Below are positions 23,247-35,406 of a DNA stretch of 64,000 nt, piece by piece. Each line of letters opens with the position of its first letter. Positions within the stretch are counted from its first letter, which is position 1. The DNA comes from Narthecium ossifragum (lineage: Eukaryota; Streptophyta; Magnoliopsida; Dioscoreales; Nartheciaceae): positions 8,160,896 through 8,224,895 of the forward strand of contig OY986963.1 of NCBI GenBank assembly GCA_963920575.1, given 5' to 3'. Made by a program: the position numbers and the translations under genes. Under the pieces are notes generated by a model. The model searched no databases. It was not told the origin of the DNA and was given only the letters and a program-made list of their open reading frames with translations.

Positions 23247-24492
23247 TGTTAGCCATAAATATAGCCATTTGGACGATCAATGGCAATTTCGTAAATATTG
23301 TCAATCAACCGATAAATACTTCAGTTTTGACACAACTGAAGTATTTTGACCATAACTTTTACATCAAGTATCCAAAATGGGCGATTCTTGAACCATTGGA
23401 AAGAGGACGAAAAGATCTACAACTTTCATGTTTACAAGATTTTCAGAATCCATCGTTCAGTATGCCAAACTGGCAGTTGAAGTGACCAGTGGTAAAATAG
23501 TAAATAATGGACGAATTTGTTAATGTCATCGTCCAACTTTCCTATCGTCCAAAATGGACGATGTTGTTCATTTCTCAAATCGTCCAGATTTCTATCGTTC
23601 ATATTTACTAATCGGTCATTACTGCAGTCTAAGTATTTTGGCCATAACTTTCTCATCCGATGTCCAAATTGGACGTGTCTGGTACCGTTGGAAAGATAAT
23701 TTGAAGATCTACAACTTTGATGTTCAGAGTTTTGCCAAATTCAAAGGTTATCATCGAAAAAAATACAGCGGAAGACAGGAGGCGTTGTTTAGTGGCGGTT
23801 CCAGAGCAGTTTTAGACCAGTTATGCAGTTCTGGTGGTTTCCACTTTCAAAGCAACAGTTGTAGCAACTGCAGAGTGGTTTCCTGACAGTTTCCAAATCA
23901 GTTACCATAAGCCCTATAAATAGCCAAGAGGAAGAAGAAAAAAGGGCCCCGACCATCAAAACAAAACTGCTTTTTATCTTCATGTAGTCTTTTAGATTTA
24001 TTATCAATGTAGCCTTTTAAATTCAGCAATGAAGCATTTTCATTCATTTAAATTCCTGCAACGTCCTTCATTTTTAGGAGTAGTGCTACACTAATGTCTT
24101 CCATAGGAGTAGAATTATCATATTTTCCTAGGAGTAGTGCTACCATATTTAATTTCTTAGGAGTAGATCTACCTAAAATAGGAGTAGATTTACCATAGAA
24201 CCATCCCATTTTCCGCTGCCCATTTTCCATTATTCCCATTTTCCGCTGCCCATTTTCCATTATTCATGAAATCCCATTTTCCATTTTCCATCTCCATTTT
24301 CCATTTTCCATTTTCCATTTCCATCAACTTCATCATCAACCACAAATTACTTCTTTGTACACTTCAACACCTCTGATTCGACCATTCGAAGGAGTAGAAC
24401 TAAAAACCACAATCTCATGATATTCGAATGTGGAAATAGAATTTTGACCTTGATTACAATCCCGGTCAACGGTCATAATTTCTGTTCTAACA
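23247..24492 (+). mobile_element. Solo LTR, family A/C, copy C
   Basis: Begins TGTTAGCC and ends CTGTTCTAACA, flanked by the perfect duplication CAAAC (23242-23246 and 24493-24497). It contains TATAAATA near 23914, many ATGGACGAT-type words, repeated GGAGTAG words (24070-24190) and an (ATTTTCC)n run near 24280-24325. Homologous to 26262-27543 and 31089-32219. No internal retroelement sequence follows. Confidence 0.88.
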
Positions 24493-25162
24493 CAAACCAA
24501 CGGCCATTTAATTATAGATGTGGCTGCATCTAATTTATCTAAAAGAAATATGTTTAGACACCGGTTAAAGGTTAATAAGTTTACATCTAAGGCTAAGACT
24601 AAGTATGTATTTGATCCATAAAGTTTCTGACAATTGTTTACGTAGTTTCTTATTTTTAAAAACTTTCTATTGAATTCCTGAGCTTTTTGAACCGACTCAA
24701 TCTGTCCCTCCGTCCATGTGCCGTTCATCAATTTAACGACAGCTCAACCGAACCAGGTCCTGAACCGGTCGAACCAGACCACGTGCACACACGTGCTCAA
24801 CCATACCCTCTCTTTCTCTCCACCCATCAGACGGCCCCTCCTGGTTGCGATCTTAACCGGCGAGCATAACTTGCCTTTAGATCCATCCTCGAGTGGCAGG
24901 AGCGCTTCTCTCCAGCCTGGAGCACCACCCTCTCCTACATCCGCTGCCGTCGCAGGACCTCCACTCCGGCGAGAACCCATCATCTCCTGCGAACCACCTC
25001 CTCCTAACTCCACCATCGATCCCTACCTATCTCCATCCCTTCCCTCCACCTCACAGCCATCTCCGAGCACCACCATCCAAGGCCCTCCCTCCTTCTTCTC
25101 ACCCATGACCGTTGCAAAACGTCAATGGCAAGGAGAGGCGAGAGAGATGAGGAGTGTGGGGT

Positions 25163-25216
25163 TCACGGAGCCGTAGGCGAGGATCATGGCGACGTAGAGC
25201 GGCACCACCGACATCA
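25163..25216 (-). pseudogene. Captured fragment of a PIN auxin efflux carrier first exon
   Basis: The minus strand encodes MSVVPLYVAMILAYGSV. PIN proteins begin with ...LTAVVPLYVAMILAYGSV, the first transmembrane helix. Fifteen consecutive residues match what I know of the family, and similarity stops abruptly on both sides, so this is a transferred fragment within the inverted-repeat element, not a gene. Confidence 0.65.
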
Positions 25217-26261
25217 ACCAACAGGAGAAGGATTCTTGGGCATAAAAATACTTGAGGGAGGTCGTTGGGAGTTGGGACAACGATCCGCGGCGTAGGATGG
25301 TGCGGGGGATGTCGGAACTCGCCGGAACTGAAGGAAGATGGAGGGGAGGTTGAAGGGGTGGCCGGAACTGGTGGTTTGGGAGGGGTCGAAGAGGTTGGAG
25401 GAAGGGGTTATGGGCAGAGGTGGCAACGGCTGCGATAGGTTTCGATGGAGATGGGAAATGGAGAGGAGGGAGGCGTCCATTGATGGGTTCCGGCGAGAAG
25501 ATGGGCATGGCGTTGGGTTCGCCGTGGAAGAGGAGGGGGGCCTCGGACGGGGCTCGCCGAGGTTTATGAGGCTCGTAGATGATGGGAGCTCCCCGACGTC
25601 GAGGGTGGATGGATATAAGGAGGAGTCTCACCGAGAATGGGAGTTTAGAGTTCACTGGAGACCTTGAGGGGGGGGGGGCCTAGCTGAAGGGTGTTGGCTG
25701 GGTTCGTGGAGCTTGGAATAGATGGGACGGCTCCACGACGAGATAAGGTGGGTTCCGGGGTAGGGGGACAAGGGAGAGGTGGCCGGAGGTGGATTTGACG
25801 GAGGGTGGAGGTGGCTGTTGGGTTAGCTGCCGGAGTTGGGGGAGATTGATGCAGGTTAAGAAACTGAACATGTTGAACCAAGGAGACATCCAAGCCGATC
25901 GGAGCGACCCGTTCCCATTAGTCCGAATTATGTCTCCGGATGAACATGGTCGTCGGATGGTATAACTTTTGATCACGGTGTCTGATCGGGACGTATGAGG
26001 TGTCAAATCGACTTGCTCGGCGAGCTCTACAAGAGTCATCCGAGATCAAAGATCTCCCTATGATCCAAGGTGTTCCGAGCCTAAATTCTTTTTTCTGATA
26101 CCCTAAAATTCAGTTTTATTAAAAACTTTTCATATTTGACAGTTTTCCATAATTAGGGGTTTTTTTCTTCAGTTTTAGCAGTTTGATTAATAGTTTGATT
26201 GGGATTAGTTGCTATCGTTAAGTAGTTTGAGTTCATATGTAAGTAGGTCTCTCTTACTCTA

Positions 26262-27543
26262 TGTTAGCCAAAATAATGGCTAATTCGTCAATGACGGACA
26301 CGTAGGCAAAAGGTAATGACTAAATGGACGATAACTATATAATCTTATCGACCAGATGATACTTATCGACCAAATGAACGATAGCATCTATCGACCAAAT
26401 GGACGATAAAATATCGACCAAATGAACGATGGAATCTATCGACCAAATGGACGATAGAATATTAACCAAATAGACGATATCGTCCATATGACACCATCAT
26501 TTTAAGGACTAAGGACGATAATCGCCCAAAAGTCACAATTGGACATGTTACCCAATATCATCGTCCAAAAGCAATTAACACGTGTGCCAAATATGATTAA
26601 AAAACACATGCAGGTATGACGTGGACAAGAAACGATAAGTAAGTCAGCATAATCGTGACGTATGCAACGAACGAGCATCGACCACATGTACTCTCCAAAA
26701 CCAGACACGGACGTGGGAGAAGCTGTTATGGAGCAGTTCGCGCACGATCCCCTCCTTTTACGCCATCAACGCTCAAGGCGGGAGCAGTTATTTAATTCCT
26801 AGGATAAATAGCTTCTCTTCTCCACTGTAACCCCCCGACAACTTGTAACCTGCTCTTAAGCATGGCTTTTGTTTCGTATGTACCTGTAAGTTAATTAATG
26901 CAATCTTTCAGTTCAATTAATGGCTTCCTTTACTGCTTTCTTAGCATAATATAGATAATGTAGTCGTTTTAATCGCTTCTTCCTTTCGTTTCTGTTTTAT
27001 AGTTCTAGTTTAATGGGTTTCCTTCCGTTTCTGTTTTCTGTCCGTTTCTGCATTTTTAGCATAGTTTAATTAAGTTAAATTAGTTCTAGATTAGATTAAC
27101 TAGTTTATTGTTTATGGTTTCTTTTCTTCATGATTATAGGAGTATCTTAAGTTTAATTTAGGTTTTACCAGTCTTCTTTATAGCTTTCTGTTCTTTAAAC
27201 TTTCTTTATTGTTTTTCCATTAGAATAAGTTACTGTTTTCTTAGATTAATTTAGTCTAATAGATTTAAATGCATTTTCTGGATTCAGTAATTTAGGTTGA
27301 TCTTTATGCTTTATTTAATTCCGTAATCTTAGATAATTTAAGGCTTTTCTTAGGTTAATTTAAGTTAATCTTGATAATTAGATTATTTCATTAGGTCTAA
27401 TCTAGATTTCCATATTACTTGACATCTCTGGTTCGTTAATTCGAAAGAGCAGAACTCAACTACAATCATCTGATACTTAAGTGTGGAATAGGATTTTGAC
27501 TTTGACTATTTGACCGGTCAACGGTTGGATTTCCTCTCTAACA
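26262..27543 (+). mobile_element. Solo LTR, family A/C, copy A
   Basis: Begins TGTTAGCCAAAATAATGGC, ends TCTCTAACA, flanked by the perfect duplication CTCTA (26257-26261 and 27544-27548). The first 250 bp carry repeated ATCGACCAAATGGACGATA words. It is nested in the 24569-28459 element. Confidence 0.9.
26335..26480. repeat. Short tandem array of ATCGACCAAATGGACGATA-like units
   Basis: At least five imperfect units within 145 bp of LTR copy A. Similar GGACGAT words recur in copies B and C. Confidence 0.75.
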
Positions 27544-27971
27544 CTCTATAAAAGAGATTAGGGTTTGTAATTGGAGTTCAGTTTTGATTAATGAGATTTG
27601 AGTAGTTTTCTCATCTTGAGAATTCTGGTTTTATCTTCCACAGAGAGGACGGTTGTCTCTCCCGCCGAGAGGCCATATCTCTCATGCTCACCCTGCGTCA
27701 GAGATGGAAGGACTGCCGGCGTGTTTGAAGCTCTTGCTCGCCAGAAATGGAGTTTGCTAGAATAGGAGGGAGGAGGATGGCTGTGAATAATTGGTTTGGG
27801 ACTTGCCATGAAAGGTGGGGTCGTGGTGAGCCTTAGAGCTGGTGGACGTTGGTGAGGTGGTGGAGGAGGCCGAAGGGGTGGGGGCCGGGAGGCTAATATG
27901 GCAAAAATTAGTCAAATTTGATTTATTAAATTAAATAACATCGGTTAAAATTGTTTCTCCGTCGCGCCAGC

Positions 27972-28327
27972 CAAGGGCGGAGTCAGAAAAATTTTCTACC
28001 CTGGGCTTACTAAAGCTAAAGGGAAAAAAAATCACCAATTTATCTACTTAATTTGATAACTGTGATTACACAAATGCATGTAGGAGGTCTAGAAAGTATA
28101 CCAAAAAAAAATGAATACTATTTCTTTCTAGAATATGTGATACTCAAAACATTTAATTGAATATGATAGGGCTCTTATGGGCTAAGCTTGAACTTAACCT
28201 GGGCTGAGGTTCAATTCAAGCTGGTCTGTACTTAAATATTACTTAATATATACCTAGTAATTGCTAAATTTTAATTATGCTACCTGGGCTGGAGCCCACC
28301 TTAGCCTTTAAGGTGGCTCCGCCCTTG
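27972..28327. mobile_element. hAT-type MITE (356 bp)
   Basis: Terminal inverted repeats CAAGGGCGGAGTCA (left) and, reverse complemented, CAAGGGCGGAGCCA (right). A perfect 8-bp target duplication GCGCCAGC lies at 27964-27971 and 28328-28335. No coding capacity. Nested in the 24569-28459 element. Confidence 0.9.
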
Positions 28328-28483
28328 GCGCCAGCTAACTGCACATGGACGGAGGGATTAGATTAAACCAGTTCAAAAAGCTCAGGGATTTAATCACAAG
28401 TTTTTAAAGATGAGGGCCTACATAAACATTTGTCCATGGACCAAATGCATGCTTTAGCCACCGGTCAAAGGCTAATAAGTTTA

Positions 28484-30082
28484 GACTAAATTTCAAATTT
28501 CGTATATGTAAAATATGCTAATTATAAATTTAGTACCTAAGCTTTTGATAATTAGAAATTTGGTACCTCAAGTATCTTAACTTACCACCTTAATACCTAC
28601 CGTCATCTGTCGTTCTCAGCAGTTGACGGTATTCCGCTCACGTGACATCACGTGAGCGGTGTTGCTCGGTTCCCGCGTCACGAAGGCGGTTTGGGGGTTA
28701 ACATCCTCCCCCGCCATGATGATGTGGAGCTGGTGGAGCGAAAGCCCGGACTCGATCGCTCGGACCTCGCCTCCATGGGGAACACCGTCGCCAACGATCT
28801 CGACGGCTCGCCTCTCTTCCTACCTCACCGGTCTCCTGCCATCCCTCTCAAGCTCGCTCGCAGCCACCAATTTCGTCGTCGTCAGCCATCGGCTCCCCGA
28901 GCACTCTCTCTTCTATCCATTTAACCATCTTCATGTGAGCTCCAAACCCCAACCTCCTGCCTCGCCGACTACACCTCACATCGGAACCCATCACCCCGCC
29001 GACTGCCGTCTTGCTCCGACCGCTGTCGTCGCTGCCCAAGGGCGGATTGGAGCTGAGGTTATGCAGATCCGCTCTGTGCTCCACAAGCTCAGGGATCACT
29101 CCGACCACGAGGCCGTCGATCTCTACGGCTCGCCTTTCTTCCTACCTCGCCGGTCTACTACCTTCCCTCTCAAGCTCGCTTGCAGCCACTAATCTCGATG
29201 TCGTCGGCCATCGGCTCCTCAAGCACTCTCTCTTTCATCCATTTAACTCTCTTCGTGTAAGCTCCAAACCCCAACCTCCAACCTCGCCGACTACACCTCA
29301 CATCGGAACCCATCACCCCGCCAACCGCCGTCTTCCTCCGACCGCTATTGTCGCTGCCCAAGGGCGGATCGGAGCCGAGGTTGTGAAGACATGCTCCGTG
29401 CTCCGCACGCTCAGGGATTGCCCCGACCACGAGGCCATCGATCTCGACGGCTCGCCTTTCTTCCTACCTCGCCGGTTTCCTGCCGTCCCTCTCAAGCTCA
29501 CTCGCAGCCACCAATCTCGCCGTCATCGGCCATCGGCTCCCCGAGCACTCTCTCTTCCATCCATTTAACTCTCTTCCTGTGAGCTCAAAACCCCAACCTC
29601 CTACCTCGCCGACTACACCTCACACCGGAACTGATCACCCCCCCAACCACCGTCTTCCTCTGACCGCTGCCGTCGCTGCCCAAGGGCGGATCGGAGAGCA
29701 TCCTTCCTCTTTCCGATCTGAAGGTATGCGTTCAACTCTGTTCCTTGTTTTCTCTACATAGCATGGTATTGGAGTTTTTCTTGGATTTCTTTGAATTTCC
29801 TGGATGAGCCGACAGCAGCAACAGTCGCAGAAGGTGACGCTAAGGTCGCAGTCTCGTAGTCGCTAGACGCTCACCGTTGCTTCCTCCGGACAGGGCCTGT
29901 TATAACACTGGTCACGTGCAAGTCACGTGACCAGTTTTCCGTTAGACTTTTAACGCCGTTCGAACTCCCGATCAAATTGTTACGGTATTGATACTTGAGA
30001 TACCAAATTTATAATTATCACAAGCTTAGATATTAAATTTGTAATTAGCATATTTTACAAGTACCAAATGTGAAATTTAACC
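28484..30082. mobile_element. MULE-type element with internal 322-bp tandem repeats
   Basis: Ends GACTAAATTTCAAATTTCG (left) and, reverse complemented, GGTTAAATTTCACATTTGG (right), with inverted homology for about 100 bp. Flanking 9-bp sites ATAAGTTTA (28475-28483) and ATAAATTTA (30083-30091) differ at one base, as expected of a Mutator-type insertion. Sub-terminal paired CACGTG palindromes lie at 28634-28659 and 29907-29935. The GC-rich interior (28665-29890) is absent from the related 455-bp MITE and looks acquired; its source was not recognised. Confidence 0.8.
28796..29695. repeat. Three tandem units of 322 bp inside the MULE
   Basis: The phrase GATCT(C/A)GACGGCTCGCCT-like recurs at 28796, 29118 and 29440 (period 322). 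The first two units are full; the third is cut at about 29695. Open frames across it are repeat-derived, proline- and serine-rich, and unrecognised. Confidence 0.88.
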
Positions 30083-30091
30083 ATAAATTTA

Positions 30092-31088
30092 CATGTAATG
30101 GTAGAAATGCTCCAATCCAAGGGTGGAGAATCACCATAGTACACAAAAAACCATATGCCTACACTAATATACACATACTACATCAACCTAATAAAAGGCC
30201 AAGGGTTGACAAGTTCTTGGCAAGTTTCCATCTAAGGGTAAAAATGTTTTCAATCTAAAGATGGAGAAAAAACACTTCAACACATAACTAAAAAAACCGT
30301 GCCATGAGAATCTAACAGTATCTCTTATATATAGCCCAAGAGGATTCGCGGTGGGTACACCGGGTAATCAACCGGTGCATATTGCATCCAATGGGAGCTA
30401 GTTGGGAGTGCCATCGAGTTGCTTGGTCGCTATCGAGAAAGGGGGCGAAGGAAATCAGGGGGGAGGGGGGGGTCGACGTGGACGGAGGAGATCTAATATT
30501 AGGTAAGATGGAAGGTCGGGATTAGTGAAGCCTGCTCCCACTTTGTCATTATTATTCATCCATAGAATAAAAACAATGTCAAGTTTTTCCTCATATCTTT
30601 ATTCTTTTTTTTATAATTAAATCAAGGATTTATAATAATAATTAAGAATTATTTATTTTAATGGTGTGTGTTCAACCATTAATATTTGTGTGTGTGTGGT
30701 GGGGGGGTCGCTTTGGGCCGTGCCACTAGCATGGGTACATACATATATATACTAGCGAATGTCCATGTTTATGACACGGACACTCATGTAATGCAGCACA
30801 AAATATTTAGAGTTTTTTTAAAAACATTTTTGGCAGAACCTCACCTCATAGAGGAATAATTCTAACCAAGCTTAATCAGGCTTTGGAAAGTTTGAGAGTT
30901 GAAGCCCTCGTAATAGTGGGTAACGAAGAAGCCGATTCGATCCATAGGAAGCTACCAGGAACATTTTGATTGTCCAGGTAGCATACACTTGTTCCCGGAA
31001 GTTTCTCTAGAGAGAGTAGAAATCCCCGCCATATCTGACCTGCCTAAAGTCATCTTAGCTATCTTACATTAAGCCATCCACAATGTGA
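30092..31088. other. Repeat-rich intergenic sequence
   Basis: No gene. Contains G-rich runs near 30455-30475 and a GTGTGTGTGG/G7 tract near 30690-30710. Confidence 0.5.
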
Positions 31089-32219
31089 TGTTAGTCAAAA
31101 TAATGACTAATCAATAAATGATCGACATGTAAGCAAAATAACAATGATCGATGACCGATGGGTATATGACTTCATCGTCCAATAGCAATGGACGATCAAA
31201 TGTTGATATGCGAAAATGAGCATTGTCCAAATGCCATTAAGGTATGTATAAAGTCAAGCCATCGGCCAAGGACAATGGTGAAGCAGATGAAAGAAGATCA
31301 TCGACCAAAAGCTGTGACGAGGCAAGCAAAAGCTGCCGGCCATAAGCAATTACAACACGTGCAAATAAAGATCATTAATCGCGTGTAGTCATGACGTGTA
31401 CAAAGAACGATCATTAGTCAGACGTGATCATGACGTGTGCAATGAAGGATTATCGGCCACGTGTAGTCATTAACCAAGAACTGAACATGGGGAAGCCATT
31501 ATGGCGCAGTTGCAGCACGATCTCCTATATTTGCGCCATGATCAATCAAAGCGGGAACGGTTATTAGTAGTAGGATATAATAGGTTTTCTTCACTACTGT
31601 AATCTCTCTGACACTCTTGTAACCAGCTTTCAAGCATGGATTCTTACGTTCCTTTTATACCTGTAAGTTCTTTCAATTAATGGAGCATTTATTGTTCTTC
31701 TTTATTTCTTTCTTAGATTAGTCTAGTTAATGTAGTTTACTAGTCCTCGTCTCTTTCCAGTAGATTAACTTAGGATTATTGTAGGGTTAATCTAGTTTTA
31801 CTCTAGATTTAATTAGTTTAGACTAATTCTTAGATTAAGTTAAACTAGTTTAGTTTAAATAGTCTTAATTCCTTCCAATAGAATAATTTAGGATTTCTGT
31901 AGAATTAATATAGCTTTACTTTAGATTTATTTAGTTTAAAATGCTTTCTATCATTTTTTTCTGGTTTAATTAGTTGATTTAGATAATATTAGATTAAATT
32001 TAATCTAATTTAATCTAGGAGTAATTTAGATTTATCTTTAGCTTTCTTCACTATTATCCACTTAAATATATTTTAATTGAATTTGATCATATTTTTCATT
32101 TAATTTAACACCTCTATGGCTCTATTCGAACTAAGTGTTTGAACGAGTTGAACCTAAACACGTCCCGATTTTGACTAGTTTAATCATTACCGATCAATGA
32201 TAAGATTTCCAAGTCAACA
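31089..32219 (+). mobile_element. LTR, family A/C, copy B (divergent, no target duplication found)
   Basis: Starts TGTTAGTCAAAATAATGAC and ends near GATTTCCAAGTCAACA. Homologous to copies A and C along the length, including the TACCTGTAAGTT block. The flanks TGTGA and ACACT do not match, so one end may be truncated or rearranged. Confidence 0.7.
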
Positions 32220-32802
32220 ACACTTATTTCTGAGACTATTAGTACAAGGGAAAGACTATTAGTCAATCAAGCCATAGCCCATATACTGTGGATTGCACAA
32301 GAGAAGACAATCCTCAGAAGGTAGTCGAGTGATTTGAAACATCTCAAGCTTTCATATATAAAAATTGCCCGCAGAAGCAACACAGCCACACCATCTGACG
32401 CTGAAACAGACGTTAAAAATTATAACCAATACAGCTCTCGAATTCACCGCAATGCATGGTAAATTTCTCAATAGGCAGAAGACAAAATTCCCTCCACCTC
32501 ACCACAGATGTTACATGTCCCATATTCTGAATGTAGCTAGTCGACAGGATGTAAAATTTTATTCAACAATCACACAGTATATCAAAATTCAACATTTAGC
32601 AACAGTTACTAGTCTGCACCTCCGAACAGAATCCATGGCATATAGAATTTTAAGATTTTGCGTGATTGTTGAATAAAATCTTTGATCGACCTGTCAACCT
32701 CTATGGTGGCTAGCTAGAGAGTGTGCTCATCTGCGCTGGAAGTGAAGCCCATCTGCCATGCTTCTTGGCCGGTACAGAAGGTGGTGAATCATTGACTGCA
32801 GG
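32220..32802. other. Probable 3' flank and 3' UTR of the KIX gene
   Basis: No separate gene recognised between LTR copy B and the last KIX exon on the minus strand. Confidence 0.4.
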
Positions 32803-35406
32803 TCACTTCTTTCCCTGGCATCCCGAGGGACTTCTGTCTTCTCCCATCAAAGAGGATTCCCCATCAACACTGCTCGTATTGTCAATGCAACAACAAATCA
32901 GCATTTTTCGGATTGTTTCATCAGTGCAAAAAAGACAAATAAAAATAAATCAAGGTAAAACGATGTGTCCTCGAATTCATTTATAAAACAATTCAATAAT
33001 ATCAAGCAGCTACAAGGGCCAAGGTAATGCACATGGTGCTTGGTCATAACAAAGATTAGGACAAGCCTAATTAAAATCTCATTCAAATCAAAATAGATCT
33101 AAAGAGTAATGTCCACATCAATTAGCACATATACATATTGCACATCACATGGGGGGGGGGGGCTCAAGTTCATCTACTCGCAACCAACGGGATGCCATGA
33201 GATCCATGGCATGAATGAACCAGTTCTGAGATTTTGAATGTTAAACCCAACCACAAGAACATGTACAAGATGACTATTCATGAAAAGCCAAAATAAGTTA
33301 GGGTCGGCAATTGATTCAGGGACAATGAAACATAAGGAAGATTGCGCAGACTTACTCAAAAAAATTGAAGTCAGTTTGATCCCTCCTATCCTCTTCTTCT
33401 GTATCGTCGTCATCGTAACACTTAGGACGCCGAGGAGAGATAGGTGGGGTGAGAGGAGCCGGAGGAACTGTCACATGCATAATATAGAAGAAGCGTTCAG
33501 CCAACATGTCAAGCAAGAGAAGTTTACAGACTTCCTACATAAATCAGAGTAATTGTCATTCAACAGCCAAGCAGCTCATTATCATATAATAAGGAGACAC
33601 AATATCCAGCTAATCAACGTCAAATCATCACCCTATGATTTCTAGAGCTAGAAGACCTGATTAGTACAAAAAAAAGGACTAAGTTTCTCAGCTAGACATG
33701 ACAGACCCATGAGAGCTAAACGCTAGATAAGCAAGTAATGTTCATCTTCCTTGCATGAATAGGAAAGGAAAGCTTAATTTCTTGCTGAGAAGAGCATCAA
33801 ATGTAGGAAACAAACTTAAAAGAAAAAATGTATGCCGGAAAAGTTTCTCATCAATCTTGCTAATATTCCAACCTAAAAAACTTCAACTTGGTTGAATATA
33901 GACAACATGCAACAGCAGATGCAGGGAAAAAAGCAACCTCTTTTGTTTTATCACAGAAAAAAGTTCTGTTATACAATAGAACGAAAAGGAAACAGAGAAA
34001 AAAAATATACTATTTGCCTACAGAATCTTTCCTCCTCTTCAAACACTGAAGTGATTTACAATGATACCTTGGTTGGCTCTCTGAAACCTTGCCTCCAGTG
34101 TAAGCAGCTTGACAGAAATTTGCCGCAGATATTCATGCTGATAAAGATGACAAAATTTTAGTATAGCCAAATAATTGAGCACCAACATTAAAGCATGCGC
34201 CTACTTTTGTCCATATAAATATGAAGATGGATTGACGAGGCTAAAAGGAAGACGTATGAAACTTCAAACCATAAATGTATATGTACCTGGCTTGTCGCTT
34301 GACTGTACATAGTCTCCTCGAATCTGTGGGAGATCCTCCGAAGTTCACTCATTACACGAGGAGTTCGAGACCTAACATGTCTCTGGATAGCGAGGACTCT
34401 GTTCATGCAGAAGGATAATGACTAGGTGAAATTTTGAAGTAGATAAAGGTGCCTGACGAGAACAGGAAATTAATGGTGGGGTGTGGGTGGTGGGTGTGGG
34501 TGTTGGGAATGAAAGTCACAAAAGAGCAGCATTCTAGAGCGATCGTTAGCAAGCAGAATTCTTCATGAGAATAATGATTCAGATCAAACCAGGAACACTA
34601 ATTTATGCTAAGAATGCAAGAAAATATGTAATAGTTAGAAGCAATGAACCAGACTGCAAAAAATCTACGTATCACACAGAAAGGACAAGCATATGAAGAC
34701 ACGAATTGTTGTCCTCTAATCATGCTATTTGGAGTGACAATTTCAGTGGATGAAAAAGGATATCCCCATCAAACAGGGTACATTGCAGGCTCACTAAAGG
34801 CCACATAGTCACCTCACATAAATTCTAAAAGTTTTACATGTTGGACCACGATAAGAAGATAATATCCGAAGGCATAAACCATGAAAAGCACATACTACCA
34901 CAACCTATACACTTAAATTCTGCTTTTAGGAAGCAAGCCTAGTAGTCAGAGAGACAATCAGCAAAATAAAAATTAAAGCTTTTCAACAACCTCCTCAGCC
35001 ACTACATGCAATCGATCACGGAAACATGAAGCCCTTACAAAAGAGGGCGTTCTAAGCTCAACACAGCAAAAACAAGATACAAATACATCATAAGCAAAAA
35101 CTCTTCTTCAATCATCATTCTGATTATCACATCAAACTCACACATAAATAATCCAAAACCAGATCGTAATATTGCTGGGGAAAAAAAAAGCAAATTGCCA
35201 GCAAACTTAGGAAACCCATCAACCCAAAGACTCTAAAAATCCGACAAAAAGATTATGGCCCCAAAATTTAGCTCCAGAGAAAACGAGGCAAGGGATGAAA
35301 AAACTCACATCTTGTTCACCACCCTCACCCGCCCTTCATATCGAACCCCCAACCTCCAGTCCCGAACCGCCGCCGCGCCCACCTGCCCCGCGTTGTTCCC
35401 CTCCAT
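32803..35406 (-). CDS. Small KIX-domain protein related to MED15 N-terminus
   Basis: Five exons on the minus strand: 35406-35309, 34398-34287, 34137-34068, 33467-33354 and 32869-32803. Junctions are GT-AG and codons join in frame, giving about 152 residues. Exon 1 MEGNNAGQVG...DWRLG...RVVNK parallels the DWR...QRIVNKI start of plant MED15. Exons 2-3 give SELRRISHRFEETMYSQATS and QHEYLRQISVKLLTLEARFQ, matching MED15 KIX helices (RFEEKIYTAATSQSDYLRKIS). Exon 4 is proline-rich then acidic (PKCYDDDDTEEEDRR). Its last codon is ambiguous: TTTGAGTAAGT can be read as E-stop (131 residues, ending 33352) or spliced at GA|GTAAGT into exon 5, which ends GEDRSPSGCQGKK. I prefer splicing because the donor is near consensus. 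Known role of KIX: binding transcription-activator domains. The glutamine-rich Mediator-binding part of MED15 is absent. Confidence 0.78.

Larger units (their letters stand above)
24569..28459. mobile_element. Inverted-repeat (MULE-like) element carrying a PIN fragment, with nested insertions
   Basis: About 130 bp at the left (24591-24725) matches the reverse complement of 28330-28459, including GAGCTTTTTGAAC, TCCCTCCGTCCATGTGC and the outer AAG(T/C)ATG(T/C)ATTTGRTCC. The right terminus GGCTAAAGCATGCATTTGG resembles the terminus of the Pack-MULE at 38122-40736. A possible 9-bp target duplication with one mismatch, ACCGGTTAA/ACCGGTCAA, lies at 24560-24568 and 28460-28468; the left terminus is irregular, so this is tentative. 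Inside are GC-rich proline-rich pseudo-coding sequence, a PIN fragment, solo LTR A and a hAT MITE. Confidence 0.6.

Noticed and set aside
24718..26039. Proline-rich ORFs around the PIN fragment as host genes
   Set aside because: They lie inside an inverted-repeat element, lack conserved domains and only 17 codons match a known family.
28652..29761. Long ORFs of 90-185 residues in the 28-30 kb element as real genes
   Set aside because: They follow the 322-bp tandem repeat, occur in several frames on both strands and show no recognisable domain.
31089..32219. LTR copy B as a solo LTR with target duplication
   Set aside because: Flanking pentamers do not match, so it is listed only as an LTR of uncertain boundary.
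33151..33162. G12 run, and similar runs near 25671 and 51039, as quadruplex-forming regulatory elements
   Set aside because: Single homopolymers of uncertain assembled length; no organised G-tract pattern.
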